64,000 bases of DNA from Marinicella algicola. GTDB lineage: Bacteria > Pseudomonadota > Gammaproteobacteria > Xanthomonadales > Marinicellaceae. Below, piece by piece: positions 10,920 to 22,000 of this stretch (positions within the stretch are counted from its first letter, which is position 1; each line of letters begins with the position of its first letter). The stretch spans positions 1,490,501 through 1,554,500 of the forward strand of contig NZ_JAQOMR010000001.1 of assembly GCF_028401385.1 (NCBI RefSeq), written 5' to 3'. The translations under genes and the position numbers were made by a program. The notes beneath the pieces were generated by a model that saw only the letters and a program-made list of their open reading frames with translations, was not told the origin of the DNA and did no database searches.

Positions 10920-12883
10920 TCAATCGCCGGATTTTCCAGGTTTCTCATCCGGATTTCTTTCTGAATCCGGTTCTTGCGGCTGATCCGCTGAAAGCGTTTC
11001 GCCACCTTCCGCCAGTTCCTCATTGGTCGCGAAATAATCCGGTGAACCTGGTGGCGGGTATTTCAGTTTTCCGGAAAGACCTTCAAGCGCTGTGCTGGAA
11101 AAGCGTGGAAACGGCAGTTGCCGCTGTCGCCGCCAGGTTGCGACTTCCTGATGCGCATGTTCCGTGCGTTCGGCATCCAGGCCGGGATCGCGACTCCAGT
11201 AGAGCGTCTGAGACGGAAAAGCGAAGCCCGTACCGGACGCTTCCACGATGTCATCGATCCGCAGGAGAACGTCCTCTCTGATGGAGTAGAAATCGTTCCA
11301 CTCCCGTGTCATGGCATAGATGCGCAGATCAACGTTTTTGGACGAGTCCCCATACCCAACGAACCGGACACGGATCGTTTCGGCCTCGATCCGCGGATGC
11401 GAATGCAACATTTCACGGATTTTCGCGAGAACATGGCGCATCTGCTCCGCATCCGTCTCGAAGCGCAGCCCCAGAGTTTCCCGGATCAACATCGTGTCGC
11501 ATCTGGCCCAGTTGACGATCTGCATGTCGGCGAATTGCGCATTCGGAATGGAAATCTGTGTACGATCCATCGCACGCAGCTGGGTCGAGCGCACGCCAAT
11601 GGCTTCGACGGTTCCACTCTGATCGCCAAACGTGCAGTAATCGCCAACCCGGACCGGTTTATCCAGGAACAGGATGAACCCGCCGATCAGGTTCTCCAGC
11701 GTCGGCCTGACCGCAAGAGCCACGGCAATGCCGCCGATCCCGAAGCCTGCGATCATGCTGAGAACGGGCACGCCCAATTCATATGCCCCGTACCCAAGGA
11801 TCAGGACGCCGCCGATAACGCCGATGATCCGTCCCACCAACCGGACAAAACTGTCGTCGAGACTTTGGTTTGCAAGCCTGGGGTCAACGATGATGGTGTC
11901 AAAGAATGCTCTGCACATGGCCCAGACGGCCCATGTGGCGGCGCCGTAAAAGACCGCCACGAGGCAGGATTCGGTCAGCTCGAAGAACCGTCCGGCGGTG
12001 TTCACCTGAAACGAGAACACGTGTTGAAGCCAGAGCACTGCGAGCATGATGGCGATCGGACTCAGGATCCTGAAACGGACAATTTTGACCGGATCGTCTG
12101 TCAGCCAATCGACCAGAATTCGATGCCAGACGCGCAGAGCGACGCCTGTTGCGACGAAAAACAGGATAACGAGGAGAATCTTCCAGACCGGAGTGTCGAG
12201 AAGCGTGCGTTTCAGAGAGTCCGGCAGCTTCGCGATCCAGGAGGTCGGGATCCATGGACCGGCAAGCTGGCGTCCCGTGTCGTCCCAGGACTTTATGGCA
12301 AGAGATGACCGAAGCGGAAGCGTTGCCAAGCCCGCGAAAAATCTGGGCGCGCCGTGGACCGTATCCGCAGAAAACAGGTACTCGCCGGCGCGGTCACCTT
12401 CCGCCACTTCAACGATGCGCAGGGGTGTGCCGGGCAAACGAAACCCGGCGGTGGATTGGTCATCGAGGTCGTCAGGCCCGGGCAGGTCCGCCGCGTCGAT
12501 AGGTTTGATCCGCCCGAGGATATCGAGAAGGAACAAGCCGGTCTGCGATCCGACCTCGCGATTTGAGGCCAAGGGTAATTGGGACAGATCGATCAGGGCC
12601 CTGATCTGCCCCATCACAAAGGCGATCCGAGCCGCGTTCGATGTGTTCTGCTGCTGCCAGTATGCGCCCAGAGAGATTTCGAGGTCATGGCGCAACTGGT
12701 ACAGAGACTGAAGAGTATTGCGCGGGCTTTCTGTCCGGATCAGGGTGATCTCGGCGGTTTCGACCCTCTCAAGCATCGAATCCAGCTCACTGACGACACT
12801 TCCTCGGTCGCCTCCTGTGCTGTGACCTGAGAAGCACAGAGCAGTGAGACCGAAGCCACGAGCAGAAATCTGAAAAATGTCAT
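10920..12883 (-). CDS. MscS-family mechanosensitive channel, large form
   Basis: Membrane channel that releases solutes on osmotic downshock. The real start is probably the ATG at 12883: it has a GGAAG ribosome binding site and encodes a signal peptide (MTFFRFLLVASVSLLCASQV). A missing G near 12787 separates it from the main frame at ELDSMLERVETAE. A periplasmic N-terminal domain of about 200 residues precedes several membrane spans (VWKILLVILFFVATGVAL and others). The MscS pore and beta domain include FGIGGIAVALAVRPTLENLI and DKPVRVGDYCTFGDQSGTVE. An acidic tail ends the protein, about 654 residues after correction. The gene stands alone. Confidence 0.9.
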
Positions 12884-13153
12884 GTCTTCTTCCTTACGCC
12901 ATACGCTCGTTGCTTGGACCCATCATTCGCTGTGAAGGCGTTTGATGTCCAACATCCGAAACGACGGAGCCGGTCCCTGCGGTGATCAACTGGCGGAACA
13001 TACCCTCTGGTTTTGGTCATATCGCGCCAACGTCCCGGATCACGCGAGAAAGCCTTGAGCGCGACGGATCAAACCAAGCTGCAGGCGGTGTCTCCGACAG
13101 ACGACAAGCCAGAATATCCGACCCCTGCGGCCGAACACGGCCCGCTTGGGACG

Positions 13154-13465
13154 TCAGGATCGTCGGTTCGGTATGCCCTGTCGGCATTCGCGCAGAAGGC
13201 GTACGCGCAACTGCTTCGGGGACTGTCCTGTCAACTTCCGGACTGCACGTCCGAAGTTGCTGGGGTCGCTGTAGCCGAGCATCCGTGCGATCTCGGACAT
13301 GGTAAGATCCTCCTTTACCAGAAGCTGAACCGCTTTTTGCCGCCTGTCCCGTTCGAGCAGCTGGGAGAAGCTCGTCCCCTGTTCCATAAGCAACCGCTGG
13401 AGCGGCCTGGGGCCCAACGGAGCAACACAGATCCGGAGCTCGCTGTCGCGCAAACCCGCCTTCAA
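13154..13465 (-). pseudogene. AraC-family regulator, DNA-binding domain only
   Basis: 103 residues with both helix-turn-helix units of AraC: QKAVQLLVKEDLTMSEIARM and LGYSDPSNFGRAVRKLTGQS, then PKQLR. The N-terminal effector domain is missing. The next gene upstream begins only about 85 bases away, so there is no room for it. It is probably the tail of a decayed regulator, though a free-standing DNA-binding domain cannot be excluded. Confidence 0.65.
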
Positions 13466-13549
13466 ACCGTGACGGCAGGAACAGCGCCCTCATCAAAACC
13501 GGCACCCCTTGGCAGCTTCAGCCCTCCTGACTAACACAGTTGCTAGAAC

Positions 13550-14281
13550 TTAGAACCGGTATGTAACGCCCAAAATTGGGCCAGACTGCTCAAACCGAAA
13601 GTCAACATCATCATCTTTGTTTTCGACGCTGATGTATCTGTAGCCTAGACGCCCGAACCAGTTATCGCTGAACGCATAGCCGAACGTCAGGGTCGCGCTG
13701 TAGGTCTCTCGGTCATCGACAAAGCTCCCGTAATCCACGCCCAGCATTGAGCTCCACTTATCCGACAAATTGAAGCTTACTTGTGCGGCGATCAGTGGGT
13801 CCGTCCAATCATCGTCAGTGCCAACCTGACGGGTTGGAAAAAGATCACTCCTTACTGTAATAGTGGTCTCATTGCTGAAATACCTGAATCCGCCGCCCAA
13901 ATCGATAATCGCATTTGGTGTCTCGTAGACACGATAAAGCGCGTAACCGGAAAAAATCGTGTTCTTTTGATCGGTATCGATTCCGGATATCAAAGGTCCA
14001 GATCGATCATTTTCAAACCCAAGATTAAAATACATCAGGTCGCCGATGAAGGTCCATTGATTGTTGGTCGCTTTCAAAGACGCCATGCCGGCGAAATCCA
14101 GGTTGTCCAGAGCATCCGAGAAGGACAGCGTCCCCTTTACGTCGCCAACCGTTGCATCCGTTTCGGCCGCGAACAGATATAACGAGCCGTCGAAAATCCA
14201 TTCATCGCTTTGGGCGGCGACAGGTGCACACATGGATGCGAGGAGGAGGCCGCAGATCGTAATACTATTCCAGGCACTCAT
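13550..14281 (-). CDS. Outer-membrane beta-barrel protein
   Basis: Secreted protein; I chose the start at 14281 because GGGAGATTAAC precedes it and a signal peptide follows (MSAWNSITICGLLLASMC, then APVAAQ). The rest has alternating amphipathic strands with many aromatic girdle residues and ends in VTYRF, the C-terminal phenylalanine signal for outer-membrane assembly. About 243 residues. The substrate or role is unknown. A truncated relative lies immediately upstream. Confidence 0.75.
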   Translation of the reverse strand: MSAWNSITICGLLLASMCAPVAAQSDEWIFDGSLYLFAAETDATVGDVKGTLSFSDALDNLDFAGMASLKATNNQWTFIGDLMYFNLGFENDRSGPLISGIDTDQKNTIFSGYALYRVYETPNAIIDLGGGFRYFSNETTITVRSDLFPTRQVGTDDDWTDPLIAAQVSFNLSDKWSSMLGVDYGSFVDDRETYSATLTFGYAFSDNWFGRLGYRYISVENKDDDVDFRFEQSGPILGVTYRF

Positions 14282-14433
14282 GTTAATCTCCCGACGTCGC
14301 CAAAGTCTGTTGCGATGGATGTATCCATTCCAGGCAACCAACCATAAAGAGAAACTGCCTCCTCCCACCGCTCGGCATGACCTACCGTTGGAAGCGCAGC
14401 AATGAATACGGCTGAAATAATTCTCCTTGTCAT
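14278..14433 (-). pseudogene. N-terminal fragment of a second outer-membrane protein gene
   Basis: It encodes a signal peptide (MTRRIISAVFIAALPTVGHA) and then ERWEEAVSLYGWLPGMDTSI before stopping after about 51 residues. Its stop overlaps the start of the next outer-membrane gene. The SLYGWLPG segment looks like the first strand of a barrel, so this is probably the stump of a duplicated gene. It could instead be an expressed leader. Confidence 0.5.
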
Positions 14434-14604
14434 CGGTTTATCCTTGTTGGCGTTTGTATCGTTCTTTGAAAGCCATAATATCTCATACCTCGTGCACAAC
14501 AGGGTTCATGTCAGCGAATGCGGACCTTCCAAACCGGTCACCTCCGGCCGGCAGACCAGGGGTCAAAAATCGTTTCATACTACCTCCCGGTGCAGCCCTT
14601 TGGA

Positions 14605-15404
14605 TCATTTCGGAAACAAGAATGTTACCTGAAAGCGCGCACCCCAGCCTTCCGGTCCACCGTCGGGCGAATCCAGCCAATATCTTGCGCCGAGGCTAAG
14701 TTGCACGGGTTGCTTGCCGAGTTTCACGACCTGCGACACGACAAGGTTGACGGGAACTGCCCACTCCTCTGTTTCCCAGTTATAGCTGCTTTCGGTATTC
14801 ACTGAAAAGCTTGTTGCCTTGGGCGTCGTGTAGGACACGAACGGCTGGAGGAACATCGAAGACTGATCCCCGAACTCTTCGCTGTCGCTGATCGACCAGA
14901 CATTGTTTGCGAGCGCGCCGACCGTCCAGGCGCCGGATTGCTTCAGGGCGACCCCGGTGATCCCTGCGCCCCATTGGTCGGGTGCAACATCGTCGCTGGC
15001 CGTCGGAATTTGGATGACGGGCCCGACACCCCAAATGAGCCCCCGGCGGTGGGGGCCTTGGGGGAAAAGAAGAAGCTCTGCAAGATGTTGCCGACGCCGC
15101 TTTGCGAACCCGACCCCGGACTGAGATTGTCCTGATCTACAAGCGGAATGATTGTACGGGAGATCACGTTCCAATCGGCGCTAATGGAAAACGGGATCAC
15201 CGGCTGGATGTTGACGTAGCTTTGCTTACCGGAGCCATCGCCGTAACCATCGTTGAAGTTGTACTGGAGCGGTACGCTGATGAGGTTTGCAATCGGGTTG
15301 GAGAGTTGTTTGGCCAGATCGGCGCCATCGTTTCCGCCGTCTTGCGCGAGGGCTAGAGTGGGAAAGGCGATACATGCAAGTGCGGCAAGATGATATTTCA
15401 GCAT
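14605..15404 (-). CDS. Outer-membrane transporter-like beta-barrel (one frameshift)
   Basis: Signal peptide MLKYHLAALACIAFPTLALA, then barrel strands including SNPIANLISVPLQYNFNDGY and a C-terminal FQVTFLFPK. The frame breaks near 15050, where five G are read; six give TAGGLIWGVGPVIQIPTASD. The corrected length is 266 residues. It resembles the short 'transporter' outer-membrane proteins often found next to DUF1254 genes, as here. Function unknown. Confidence 0.7.
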
Positions 15405-15579
15405 TGAAATTTCTCCGGTGGTTGGTCTTTGGCTTGCAGATTGTTTCTATTCGGCGATGCAGGAGAAGTCATAAGACCAACCACCAAGACGCGGTCAATG
15501 GATGGAGCGCAGGGCCGCGAAGCAGGAATTGTCAGTCAGCATTACGCCGAACCTGTGCGACCTTATTTGTATCTTCGAC

Positions 15580-17085
15580 TCACTCTACGAGCTCGATCTC
15601 GCCCGGCCGCCAGGTCTTATCAATCCACGCCTGCTCCGGACCGTACGTGCGCAGCAATATCAACCAGCTCTTGCCGGGGATCGTCTGTAGCCAGTTGCCC
15701 TCTTTACCCTTGGGTGGCTCAGGCGCGAAGTAGATGTCGTAGGAGCCGTCGGCATTCTTCTGCAAGCCCTCCGTCTGGCTGCCGAGGGTGGGAAACTGCT
15801 CATCGGTCTGCAGCTGCGAGCGGGTCTGGGTGTCGTAGATGGTCACTGCCCAGAAGTCCTTGACCGGCACATTGGGCGGCAGGGTCAGGCGGTAGGTTTT
15901 GGAGCCATCCAGCGCGCGCTTTTCAGAGTCGATACTGAGAAGGCCGTAGTCGGAGCCAACGCCGGGGCGGGTGACCGCCATCGCCGGGGTTACACCGATG
16001 GCGTTGTAATGGAACAAGGTCGCGGCGTCCACATTGTAGGCGCCGTCGTAGGTAAATGTGGTGTTCTTGTCCGCATAACCCATCAGCCAGCCGCTGTCCT
16101 CGCCGTACATGTAGTTGCCCGGGTTACGGGGGTAGAAGGTGATGGCGCGGGCGGTGGCGTTGCCGATGGCGACGGCTTCGGTGAGCAGTTTCTTCATACG
16201 CGCGTCTGGCTCGAACGGCTGGTCCTTGATGATGCCGACCGAAGCGAAAAGGCCGCGGGTCACCGGATCCAGCGATTCGATGGGTTCGTACTGGACCACA
16301 GCGTTCAGCTGCTCGAAGAAGGTGAAATCATTGGCGGGAACGAAATTTGCAACCTTGCCGGATGCGTCAATAAATTCGGTCGCGGGCGGATTGTCGGCCT
16401 TGGCCAGTGGGTAGACCTTGAGGTTTTTTCGATATTCTCGACCGCCGGTTCCACACCGTTGGCGATGGAGCCGCGCAGAAACACCCAATTGCGGTTGGTG
16501 GGGGCTTCCAGCACGAAGTAGCCGTCCGGCACGGTGCCGGTGTATCCAGGCGGGAGCACAAGGTATTTGCCGCCCTTGCCTTTATCCTGCCCGGCGACAC
16601 CGAAGTTATCGATAAACTTGAACCAGGCGCTGTCGAGCATCCCGAGCATGCCCGGCGGCAATTCGATTACGGTGGGGCCGTCTGTCTTCAGATCCAGAGT
16701 GGTGAGCGCATAGAGAGTCGACGTATTACCCGTCAGTAGCAATGTTTTCGAGATCCATCATCTCTTTAAAGATCTGGATTTTGTTGGGTCTGTCGGCGCC
16801 TATCGCCTTTGGACCATCGTACAGGGCATACGCGGAGGCGGCCGGATAGCCGGCGAGAAAAGTCTGCACGCCGCGCATGCTATCCAGGTTGTCGTACAGA
16901 GTTTGCACCGTCTGCTCCGAGGGCACGCCGTCGAAGAACTCGAGGTTGCCGATGGAAGTCTCCACCTTGTCCGGCGTGGTGATCGACTCCGGAATTTCTG
17001 TGGTCATTTGGAACTTGGGAAGCTCGGCCACTGCCGGTACGGCGGCCGCGGCAATTGCAACTGCGCAGAGCATTGCAGATTTCAT
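15580..17085 (-). CDS. Secreted DUF1254/DUF1214 protein (two frameshifts)
   Basis: The start at 17085 has an AAGGAT ribosome binding site and a signal peptide (MKSAMLCAVAIAAAAVPAVA). The N-terminal DUF1254 part includes VETSIGNLEFFDGVPSEQTV and LLTGNTSTLYAL. The C-terminal DUF1214 part includes TYRLTLPPNVPVKDFWAVTI, then YDTQTRSQLQTD, and ends KTWRPGEIELVE. Frames break at about 16740 and 16430; at the latter, A7 for A6 gives ENIEKNLKVYPLAK. About 501 residues after correction. The biochemical function is not known. A divergent paralogue lies immediately upstream. Confidence 0.8.
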
Positions 17086-17324
17086 GGGGTTTATCCTTGT
17101 GCGGAGTGTCATTGCAGCAACGCCGCAAAGCAATCTGTTCGTGAGTTTCATCGGTAGATTCTCCATGTTCGTGCGACAGTCTGGGCCAAAAACGATCTAT
17201 CCCGGGGCCGCAGTATTCTGCCCGCAACCGAACGTCGCAAAGCGGTTAGCATCACGACGCGGCTGACATGCGCGGAGGCAGCGAGCTGCTCGATCCGCAC
17301 CTGCATCCCAGCCGCGCCGTCGGT

Positions 17325-18939
17325 TTACTTCACGAGTTCGATCTCGCCCGGCCGCCATGACTTGTCGAAATAGGCCGGCTCGGGGCTGTAGAGGCGCAGG
17401 ATGTTGAACCAGCCCTTCTCCGGGTCGGTCTGGATCCAGTTGCCGCGATCCACGCCGTCCGGCTGTTCGGGGCTGAAATAGACCGTCGTCGAGCCGTCCT
17501 CGGCAGCCTCGGCGGCCGGCGAGGGGTAGCTCTGGCTGCCGGCGCGCGGGTACTTCTGCGGCGTCTGCAGCATCGAACGGGTCTGGTTGTCGTAGAGCGT
17601 GAAGGACCAGAACAATTCGGCCGGAATGTCCTTGGGCAGCGTCACCTTGTAGGTCTTGGCCCCGTCGAAGAGGTCGCCGTCGGCATCGCGGAAGGCGATC
17701 ACATACTGCGAGCCGACGCCGGGGATGTTCATGATCATCGCCGGGCTGTCGAGCGTGTAGGCGTAGTAGAAGGCCGTGCGGCTGTCGAGCGTGCGCGCGC
17801 CGGTGGGCGGCAGCGGCGTGAACACGCCGTCCTCGAAGGCAGGCGGCGGCGTCTCGAAGAACGCGCCGCCCTCCCAGAGCATCAAGGCCCATTGCGAGTC
17901 CTCGTAACGGGCCCATTCGGGATGCGCGTCGGCGAAGTTCCACTGCAGCGCACGGCCGACCCCTGGCCGACAGCGGCGGCGTCGGTCAGGATCTTCTTCA
18001 TCCGCTCGTCGGGGGCGAAGTCCTTGCCCTTGACGATGCCGATGGCGGAGAGCTGGCCGGCCAGTTCGAGATCATAGCTCGTCGCCGGCTCGGTCTGGAC
18101 GTTCTCGTTGATCATCTCGAAGAAGCCGTAATCGCTGGGCGGGATGGTGTTGAACGGCTTCCCGCTGCCATTGATGAACTTCATCTCGGGGATTTTCGGC
18201 TCGCCGGCGAGCTTGACCTCGCCTTTCAGCGCTTCGGCGATGGATGTCCCGTAGCTGCCGGGCGCGTAGGGATAGATCTTTATGTTCGCCTTGATGTTCT
18301 CGACCGTCGGCTTGGGGTCGTTGCCGTCCTTGATGAAGGCGCGGTCGGCGTAGAGAACGGTGTTGGTTTTGGAATGCGCGACGAAATAGCCGTCCTCGGG
18401 CAGTGGACCGTCATAGCCGGGTCCGACGATCAGGTACTTGCCGCCCAGCCCGCGGTCGGGCCCCGGCCTGCCGACGTCGATGACCCAGGAAAACCACATG
18501 TCGTTGATCGTGCCGAGCCCGTCGGTCGGCTGGTCGATCACGACGGGACCATCTGACAGATCCAGGTAAGAGAGGTAATATACGGTGTCGGCGTTGCCGG
18601 TCAGGAACAGCCCGGACGAGATCCAGAAGTTCCTCGAAGATGACGACGTCGCCGCTGCCAGCGCCCAACTCCTGGAACCCCTTGACTAGCCCCAGCGCCG
18701 AGGCGCCGCGGAAGCTGTTGTTGTAGACGTTGAGCGCGTTGGTGAAGGCGAGCGTGTCGAATACTTTACTGGCGGTTTCGGTCGTCGGGACACCGTCCTT
18801 GAACTCAAGCGTGCCGATCGAGGTCTCCACGCTGTCAGGCGCAGCCAGCGAGTCTATGGTCTCCTGCGAGACGTCGGCCCACGCGGGACCCAATGTCGCT
18901 GCGAGCGCCATGATGCTAATAGTGGCAAATCGAGATCAT
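17325..18939 (-). CDS. Secreted DUF1254/DUF1214 protein, paralogue (three frame breaks)
   Basis: Same architecture as the preceding gene: VETSIGTLEFKDGVPTTETA near the N-terminus, FWSFTLYDNQTRSMLQTPQK in DUF1214, and the end KSWRPGEIELVK. The start at 18939 follows an AGGAG ribosome binding site; a frame break just after it lies inside the signal peptide. Other breaks are near 18620 and 17960. It has higher GC and different codon choice than its neighbours, so the two paralogues probably came from different sources rather than a recent local duplication. An operator-like motif lies about 82 bases upstream. Function unknown. Confidence 0.75.
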
Positions 18940-19020
18940 TATTTTTCTCCTGCATCAGATTCACGGTCGCCGGAGCGCCCGAAGATCGACGCAATGCTAA
19001 ATCACGACGCACTGCTAGTC

Positions 19021-19037
19021 CGCCCATTTTGCGCCAC
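19021..19037 (-). promoter_or_regulatory. Operator-like motif, copy A
   Basis: GTGGCGCAAAATGGGCG on the minus strand, about 82 bases before the start of the DUF1254 gene at 18939 and just after an AraC C-terminal fragment. Close variants occur at 21978-21994 and 22411-22427. Probably the binding site of the local AraC-family regulators. Confidence 0.5.
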
Positions 19038-19043
19038 CTCTGT

Positions 19044-19160
19044 TCACGAGTGCCCCCTTCGCGTGGCGGCTTTCCGGAAGGACTGGGGTGAGCATCCGGC
19101 CCAGGAAGCAAACGCGCGGCTAAAACCACTGGGCGAACCCAACCCCATTCGCAAGCGAAA
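19044..19160 (-). pseudogene. C-terminal fragment of an AraC-family regulator
   Basis: The frame reads MGLGSPSGFSRAFASWAGCS followed by PQSFRKAATRRGHS and a stop at 19044. This is the last helix of an AraC DNA-binding domain, very like that of the gene at 22001-22357. The rest of the gene is missing upstream. It lies before a DUF1254 gene exactly as the other AraC does. Confidence 0.7.
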
Positions 19161-19285
19161 GGGGCCAGGTGCGTCTCTTGCGGCGTCTGTCATGTGAGCT
19201 CTCATTGCTTTTGCGGAACTATGCCCGGCGATACTCTTTGCCGCCGGGTCACGTTTTGACTAACTGTGTTCGTCAGTAACTGATG

Positions 19286-21658
19286 CTACTCCAGATAATT
19301 GACCTTCAGCTGATCAATCGTGCCGTTGAAAGCGAACGGTTTCTTATCGAAATACGCCAGCGATACCGGTGAATAGCTGTCCCGTCCGACATCGAACGCA
19401 TCGTTTGCAGTGAACGTAAGCGGTGCCAAGCGGGGAACCGTACCTTTCGCCATCTCGGTGCCGTTGACCCGGATCGTGACATCAAGGGGGCCGGCACGCT
19501 CGTCGCTGGTTTTCCGGGTTTCGACTTCGATCGTCACCTTCCCGGTCGGCAGAGGTTCCGTGGTTGCAATTCGCGTCCGCTCGATCTCGAACAGGTTGTA
19601 TTCGTATGTCAGCTTGCCGTCATCGACCCACAACGCGAGGCCGCCAGAGAAGGCACCGAGCGCATAGAGCACACCTTGAGACTCCGGCGTCAGTTCTGCC
19701 TCGATGGTGACGAGGTTGCTGCGCGCACCGACCTTAGGGGCGGTGAATTCGGGAACGCCAGTCACCTCCTGTGTGTAGGTGAACTCTGTCGCGGGATTGG
19801 ATGGCGCATCTTCGGGGTGGAAAACGGCTGACCACAATCCGCCGCCGATCGGCCAGACCTGGTTGTCCTCGGCTACGACATTGAACGCCTGCTTCAGCTC
19901 TTCGAGTTTTTCGGGGTTAGCATCTGCAAGATTGTTGGCCTGTGAACTGTCTTTGCTAAGATCATGCAGTTCCCAGGTATCGTTGTCGGGCGTCCATTCA
20001 AAAATGGCCGGATCGATCCCCGGCGTCCAGGGCGTGCGCGGGCCAAAGACCGAAGCGATCCATTCGTCCTGGTAGTAGGCACGGCTTCCCATCACCTCGA
20101 AATACTGACCCTGTTTTTGGCCTTCGGCCGCACTTGAATCGAAAGTATAGGCCAGGCTGATACCGTCCATCGGATCCTGGCTGATTCCGTCAACCGTTTG
20201 CGGTGGCTCAATATCCAAAACGTCATAGATTGTGGGTACGATATCGTTGACGTGGTGAAACTGCGCGCGCGGCGTATCGTCCGGCGTGATCTGATCCGGC
20301 CAGGAAACCACCAGCGGCGTGCGTGTTCCGCCAAAATGCGCCGCGACCAGCTTGGTCGAGCGGTATGGCGTTGAACCGGCCCAGGCCCAGCCGGCGTGGT
20401 ACATGTTGTCAACCTTGGGCGAACCCAGGACTTCGAGACCGCCCAGTTCGTCCAGCGCGGTGATATGATCCTGGATCTCGGTGCTGATCCCGTTTTGCGC
20501 AAGAAGTTCGCTGATCGTCCCGCCCTGTCCTTCGGCGCTGGAGCCATTGTCGCCCCAAACGTAGAAAATCAGCGTGTTATCACGAACGCCAAGTTCGTCG
20601 AGCGTGTCGAGCAGCCGGGCCGCCTGCGTATCGGCGTGCTCGGTGAAGCCGGCAAAAACCTCCATGAGCCTCAGTTGAAATGCCCGTTCATCTTCCGGGA
20701 TGTCGTCCCAGCCCGCGAGCGACTCTGGCCGTGGCGTGAGAATGGTATCCTCGGAGGTCCATCCGATTTCCTTTTGGCGCGCAAAGATCGTTTCGCGCAT
20801 GGCATCCCAACCGCCATCAAATTTTCCGGCGTATTTATCCGCCCACTCCTTGAAGATATGATGGGGGCCATGCGACGCGCCCGGTGCCCAATAGACAAAG
20901 AACGGCCGATCAGGGGTCAGCGCATGAACCTGCTTCATCCAGGATACGGCCTTGTCCGTCATATCCTCGGTAAAATGATATCCTTCTACCCCATGCGAGG
21001 GATCGCTGCGAACGGTGTTTTCGACCACGGCAGGTTCCCACTGAGAAGATTCTCCCGCGAGAAAACCGTAGAAATAGTCAAAGCCGATACCTGCGCCGAC
21101 CGGCCAGTTTGTGTAGGGGCCCACGGCGGTGGTTTCATTGGCGGGGGTGTTGTGCCACTTTCCAAAGGCTGACGTCGCGTAGCCATATTCGCTCAGAACC
21201 TTGGCGACGGTTGCCGAGGTGCGCGGAATCTGGCCTGTGTATCCGTCCCAGTCATTGGCCAGCTCGGCGATCTGGCCGTTGCCGACCCGGTGATGGTTGC
21301 GCCCGGTAAGAAGCGCAGCGCGGGTGGGCGAGCACATCGCGGCATTGTGAAAACGACTATAGGCGATACCTTCCGCCGCCAGCCGGTCCATGGCTGGCGT
21401 CGCAATTACACCGCCGAATGTTTCCGGCAAGGCCGGGCCGACGTCGTCCAGCATGATGATCACGATGTTCGGCGCATTATCGGGAAGATGGGAGACCTCC
21501 GGCAGCCGATTGTATGTAGACTCCGCCAGCGTCGGGCCAGCTGTGCTGCCTGAAGGCGTCGGCGGGAACGGAAGGCTTTCCTGTGCGACTGCCGGGGCCG
21601 CCAACAGCAGGCCGGCGCCGAAGCCTAACCAACCGCTTCTCTTCTTAAGTCTAAACAT
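19286..21658 (-). CDS. Type I (formylglycine) sulfatase, secreted
   Basis: Hydrolyses a sulfate ester; large arylsulfatase family. A signal peptide (LGFGAGLLLAAPAVAQ) is followed by the metal-binding NIVIIMLDDVG and the modification site AAMCSPTRAALLTGR at about residues 106-120, where the cysteine becomes formylglycine. FGKWHN and PFFVYWAPGASHGPHH add further active-site residues. A C-terminal beta-sandwich (about residue 620 on) ends with FNGTIDQLKVNYLE. It is intact at 790 residues, unlike most genes here. It is 45 bases downstream of a DUF1254 fragment and probably shares its promoter. No formylglycine-generating enzyme gene is in the window. The substrate is unknown. Confidence 0.9.
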   Translation of the reverse strand: MFRLKKRSGWLGFGAGLLLAAPAVAQESLPFPPTPSGSTAGPTLAESTYNRLPEVSHLPDNAPNIVIIMLDDVGPALPETFGGVIATPAMDRLAAEGIAYSRFHNAAMCSPTRAALLTGRNHHRVGNGQIAELANDWDGYTGQIPRTSATVAKVLSEYGYATSAFGKWHNTPANETTAVGPYTNWPVGAGIGFDYFYGFLAGESSQWEPAVVENTVRSDPSHGVEGYHFTEDMTDKAVSWMKQVHALTPDRPFFVYWAPGASHGPHHIFKEWADKYAGKFDGGWDAMRETIFARQKEIGWTSEDTILTPRPESLAGWDDIPEDERAFQLRLMEVFAGFTEHADTQAARLLDTLDELGVRDNTLIFYVWGDNGSSAEGQGGTISELLAQNGISTEIQDHITALDELGGLEVLGSPKVDNMYHAGWAWAGSTPYRSTKLVAAHFGGTRTPLVVSWPDQITPDDTPRAQFHHVNDIVPTIYDVLDIEPPQTVDGISQDPMDGISLAYTFDSSAAEGQKQGQYFEVMGSRAYYQDEWIASVFGPRTPWTPGIDPAIFEWTPDNDTWELHDLSKDSSQANNLADANPEKLEELKQAFNVVAEDNQVWPIGGGLWSAVFHPEDAPSNPATEFTYTQEVTGVPEFTAPKVGARSNLVTIEAELTPESQGVLYALGAFSGGLALWVDDGKLTYEYNLFEIERTRIATTEPLPTGKVTIEVETRKTSDERAGPLDVTIRVNGTEMAKGTVPRLAPLTFTANDAFDVGRDSYSPVSLAYFDKKPFAFNGTIDQLKVNYLE

Positions 21659-21702
21659 GAACTTACCCTTTTGTTTGTTTCAGATCTTAGGACGGAGGTA
21701 GT

Positions 21703-21897
21703 TTATGCGAAGGTGAAGTCGTTCTGATCGCGGAGCGCCTGCGAGGTTTCTTGGGTGGGCACGACGTCCTTGAACTCGAAGGTGCCGCGCGACGTCTGCA
21801 CCACGTCGGGGGTGACGGCCGACGCGGGCATGTCAGCCCAGCCAGCGGTGGCGACCGCGGCGATGGCGAGGCCACTCAAGAGGGGTAGTCGGATCAT
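21703..21897 (-). pseudogene. N-terminal fragment of a DUF1254 gene
   Basis: 64 residues: a signal peptide (LPLLSGLAIAAVATAGWA), then VVQTSRGTFEFKDVVPTQET, which matches the N-terminal block of the two DUF1254 proteins at 15.6-18.9 kb. It stops at NDFTFA, where those continue. It keeps a ribosome binding site and an upstream operator-like motif, so the promoter may now drive the sulfatase that follows. Confidence 0.75.
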
Positions 21898-21977
21898 CGT
21901 TTGGCTCCTGTTTCAGATGATGCACGCAGCGGCGCCACCGGTTGGCCTCCATGGTATACTTGCAGGGACAGTCGGTT

Positions 21978-21994
21978 CGCCCATTTCACGCCAC
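21978..21994 (-). promoter_or_regulatory. Operator-like motif, copy B
   Basis: GTGGCGTGAAATGGGCG on the minus strand, 81 bases before the DUF1254 fragment start and immediately after the araC stop at 22001. The spacing to the start is the same as for copy A. Confidence 0.5.
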
Positions 21995-22000
21995 GCCTGC

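Noticed and set aside
11118..12308. 396-codon plus-strand frame
   Set aside because: Antisense to the well-supported MscS channel gene.
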